Assembly: GCF_900187445.1 (NCBI RefSeq)
Contig: NZ_FYEB01000017.1
Location: forward strand, 50,146 to 114,145
Reading direction: 5' to 3'
DNA: 64,000 nucleotides
Source: Pseudomonas sp. Irchel s3b2
Lineage (GTDB): Bacteria; Pseudomonadota; Gammaproteobacteria; Pseudomonadales; Pseudomonadaceae
In this document: in pieces, positions 62,134 through 64,000 of the stretch
How the letters are laid out: each line of letters starts with the position of its first letter
How positions within the stretch are numbered: position 1 is the first letter of the stretch
Made by a program: the position numbers and the translations under genes
Notes under the pieces: model-generated
The model's database searches: none
What the model was told of the DNA's origin: nothing
What the model saw: only the letters and a program-made list of their open reading frames with translations

Positions 62134-63825
62134 ATGAGCGAAAGCTTTGCGGAACTCTTTGAAGAAAGCCTAAAAACCCTGAACCTTCAGGCAGGCTCCA
62201 TCATCACCGGTGTTATCGTTGATATCGATTACCAGGCTCGCTGGGTAACCGTTCACGCTGGCCTGAAGTCTGAAGCACTCATCCCGCTTGAGCAGTTCTA
62301 CAACGACGCTGGCGAACTGAACATCAACGTCGGTGACGAAGTTCACGTTGCGCTGGACTCGGTTGAAGACGGCTTTGGTGAAACCAAGCTGTCCCGTGAA
62401 AAAGCCAAGCGCGCTGAATGCTGGATTGTTCTGGAAGCAGCCTTCGCAGCCGAAGAAGTGGTCAAGGGCGTTATCAACGGTAAGGTTAAAGGCGGCTTCA
62501 CTGTCGACGTTAACGGCATCCGTGCGTTCCTGCCAGGTTCTCTGGTTGACGTCCGTCCAGTGCGCGACACCACGCACCTGGAAGGCAAAGAGCTGGAATT
62601 CAAGGTCATCAAGCTGGACCAGAAGCGCAACAACGTTGTCGTTTCCCGTCGCAGCGTCCTCGAAGCCGAGAACTCCGCCGAGCGTGAAGCTCTGCTGGAA
62701 TCCCTGCAGGAAGGCCAACAAGTCAAAGGTATCGTCAAGAACCTCACCGATTACGGCGCATTCGTCGATCTGGGTGGCGTCGATGGCCTGCTGCACATTA
62801 CCGACATGGCTTGGAAGCGTATCAAGCATCCTTCCGAAATCGTCAACGTTGGCGACGAGATCGATGTCAAGGTTCTGAAGTACGATCGCGAACGCAATCG
62901 TGTTTCCCTGGGCCTGAAGCAACTGGGCGAAGATCCATGGGTTGCTATCAAAGCCCGTTACCCAGAAAGCACTCGCGTTACCGCTCGTGTAACCAACCTG
63001 ACCGACTACGGCTGCTTCGCTGAGCTGGAAGAAGGCGTTGAAGGTCTGGTACACGTTTCCGAAATGGACTGGACCAACAAGAACATCCACCCTTCGAAAG
63101 TCGTACAAGTCGGCGACGAAGTGGAAGTCATGGTTCTGGACATCGACGAAGAGCGTCGTCGTATCTCCCTCGGCATCAAGCAGTGCAAGTCCAACCCATG
63201 GGAAGACTTCTCTGGCCAGTTCAACAAGGGCGATAAAATCTCCGGCACCATCAAGTCGATCACCGATTTCGGTATCTTCATTGGTCTGGACGGCGGCATC
63301 GACGGCCTGGTTCACCTGTCCGACATCTCCTGGAACGAAGTGGGCGAAGAAGCCGTTCGCCGCTTCAAGAAGGGCGACGAGCTGGACACCGTTATCCTGT
63401 CGGTTGACCCAGAGCGCGAGCGCATCTCCCTGGGCATCAAGCAACTGGAAAGCGATCCGTTCTCCGAGTACGTTCAAGAGAACGACAAAGGCGCCATCGT
63501 TAAAGGCATCGTGAAAGAAGTTGACGCTAAAGGCGCCATCATCACTCTGGCCGACGATATCGAAGCGACTCTGAAAGCCTCCGAAATCAGCCGTGACCGC
63601 GTTGAAGACGCGCGCAACGTTCTGAAAGAAGGCGAAGAAGTAGAAGCCAAGATCATCAGCGTTGACCGCAAGAGCCGTGTAATCCAGCTCTCGATCAAGT
63701 CGAAAGACGTTGAAGACGAGAAAGAAGCCATCCAGAGCTTGAAAGACAAGCCTTCGGATAGCATCGCTGCTGGTCCTACCACTCTGGGCGACCTGTTGCG
63801 TGCACAAATGGAAAAGCAGAACTAA
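62134..63825 (+). CDS. rpsA: 30S ribosomal protein S1
   Basis: S1 helps the small subunit bind mRNA. The 563-residue protein starts MSESFAELFEESLKTLN and contains six S1 repeats. The first two are the ribosome-binding ones; repeats 3-6 carry the recurring motif seen in NLTDYGAFVDLGGVDGLLHITDM, NLTDYGCFAELEEGVEGLVHVSEM and SITDFGIFIGLDGGIDGLVHLSDI. Codon choice is strongly biased, as for a highly expressed gene. AACAGGAATTAAA precedes the ATG at 62134. Confidence 0.97.
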   Translation: MSESFAELFEESLKTLNLQAGSIITGVIVDIDYQARWVTVHAGLKSEALIPLEQFYNDAGELNINVGDEVHVALDSVEDGFGETKLSREKAKRAECWIVLEAAFAAEEVVKGVINGKVKGGFTVDVNGIRAFLPGSLVDVRPVRDTTHLEGKELEFKVIKLDQKRNNVVVSRRSVLEAENSAEREALLESLQEGQQVKGIVKNLTDYGAFVDLGGVDGLLHITDMAWKRIKHPSEIVNVGDEIDVKVLKYDRERNRVSLGLKQLGEDPWVAIKARYPESTRVTARVTNLTDYGCFAELEEGVEGLVHVSEMDWTNKNIHPSKVVQVGDEVEVMVLDIDEERRRISLGIKQCKSNPWEDFSGQFNKGDKISGTIKSITDFGIFIGLDGGIDGLVHLSDISWNEVGEEAVRRFKKGDELDTVILSVDPERERISLGIKQLESDPFSEYVQENDKGAIVKGIVKEVDAKGAIITLADDIEATLKASEISRDRVEDARNVLKEGEEVEAKIISVDRKSRVIQLSIKSKDVEDEKEAIQSLKDKPSDSIAAGPTTLGDLLRAQMEKQN

Positions 63826-63841
63826 GTTCTGTCAGACCATA

Positions 63842-63872
63842 GAAAAAGGGCGACTTCGGTCGCCCTTTTTTG
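63842..63872 (+). terminator. Terminator after rpsA
   Basis: AAAAAGGGCGAC and GTCGCCCTTTTTT with loop TTCG form a strong hairpin 17 bases after the rpsA stop. The group II intron candidate begins two bases beyond this hairpin and its T run. Confidence 0.92.
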
Positions 63873-63874
63873 TG

Positions 63875-64000
63875 GTGCGCCAGGCATGGCGCGTTGCGCG
63901 CAAGCGCAACCCGCTTGGCTGTGGTGGCCAAGCGGGTGACTTGGAGGTGCAAGTCCTCTACACACCCGGCAAGGGGAAGTGTTAGCCAGAGGCAAGGGTG
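63875..64000 (+). mobile_element. 5' end of a group II intron (truncated by the window)
   Basis: The sequence opens GTGCGCCAGGCATGGCGCG, the GUGYG-type 5' boundary of bacterial group II introns. It continues as a run of compact stems typical of domain I: GTTGCGC/GCGCAAC, CCCGCTTGGC/GCCAAGCGGG and GGGTG/CACCC, then ACCCGGCAAGGGGAAGTGTTAGCC. This matches group II introns I recall from pseudomonads. It begins directly after the rpsA terminator, the site preferred by class C introns. The intron-encoded reverse transcriptase and the 3' end lie outside the window. A short open frame over the same bases is not a real gene. Confidence 0.75.

Noticed and set aside
63800..63985. Short open frame over the rpsA end and the bases after it
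   Set aside because: It crosses the rpsA terminator and the structured intron start, and its amino acid order only mirrors the conserved intron RNA sequence.

Overview
The window looks like a chromosomal segment of a fluorescent Pseudomonas (P. fluorescens/putida type). Three things suggest this. The gene order mtaD/ubiG/mupP/yciK next to mtnA-gyrA-serC-pheA-hisC-tyrA/aroA-cmk-rpsA is the one known from pseudomonads. Most coding sequence is GC-rich. Most operons are separated by the paired inverted REP-type repeats typical of this group (for example the core GTAGGAGCGAGGCTTGCCCGCGAA). Almost every gene is housekeeping or metabolic. No rRNA, tRNA, CRISPR array, prophage or complete insertion sequence was seen.

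Layout. 1-2.9 kb: a nested inverted-repeat element (111-377) touching the stop codon of a broken MFS transporter gene, then an HD-domain phosphohydrolase and a GNAT acetyltransferase. 3.0-8.25 kb: a D-galactonate catabolic operon, dgoK-dgoA-dgoD-transporter, ending in an IclR-type regulator. 8.25-10.4 kb: a zinc alcohol/aldehyde dehydrogenase and a divergent AraC-type regulator. 10.6-14.5 kb: the electron-transfer flavoprotein module, with etfD divergent from etfBA and a PsrA-like operator between them. 14.6-16.6 kb: an envelope operon (solute-binding protein, DUF4398 lipoprotein, DUF4398-OmpA lipoprotein). 16.9-24.8 kb: a MocR regulator, small secreted and metal-binding proteins, a START-domain protein, an LTA-synthase-like sulfatase-fold enzyme, a short-chain dehydrogenase, YnfA, a CsrA paralogue and YheU. 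25.0-29.9 kb: the N-acetylglutaminylglutamine amide (NAGGN) osmolyte cluster. 30-46 kb: mnmC, pap, a thiolase, a DMT exporter, fumC, a DUF2059 and BolA pair, trhO, a DsbA-like protein with an ABC exporter, a GGDEF-EAL protein and a TenA/PqqC-like protein. 46.3-51.3 kb: a GGDEF diguanylate cyclase and the leftward yciK-mupP-ubiG-mtaD genes. 51.4-63.8 kb: rightward mtnA, gyrA and the aromatic supraoperon to rpsA.

The right edge holds the most notable mobile feature. Immediately after the rpsA terminator, a sequence starting GTGCGCC with strong multi-stem structure looks like the 5' end of a group II intron that runs out of the window. Other points of interest are the nested inverted repeat at 111-377, a 178-bp structured segment in the etfBA leader, an AT-rich patch inside the EAL domain of the GGDEF-EAL gene, direct-repeat operator candidates 21 bp apart in front of both the AraC and MocR genes, and a 20-bp palindrome that encodes the ends of two convergent genes.

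Functions were assigned by recognising protein families in the translations. No database search was run, and coordinates were set by reading the sequence by eye.
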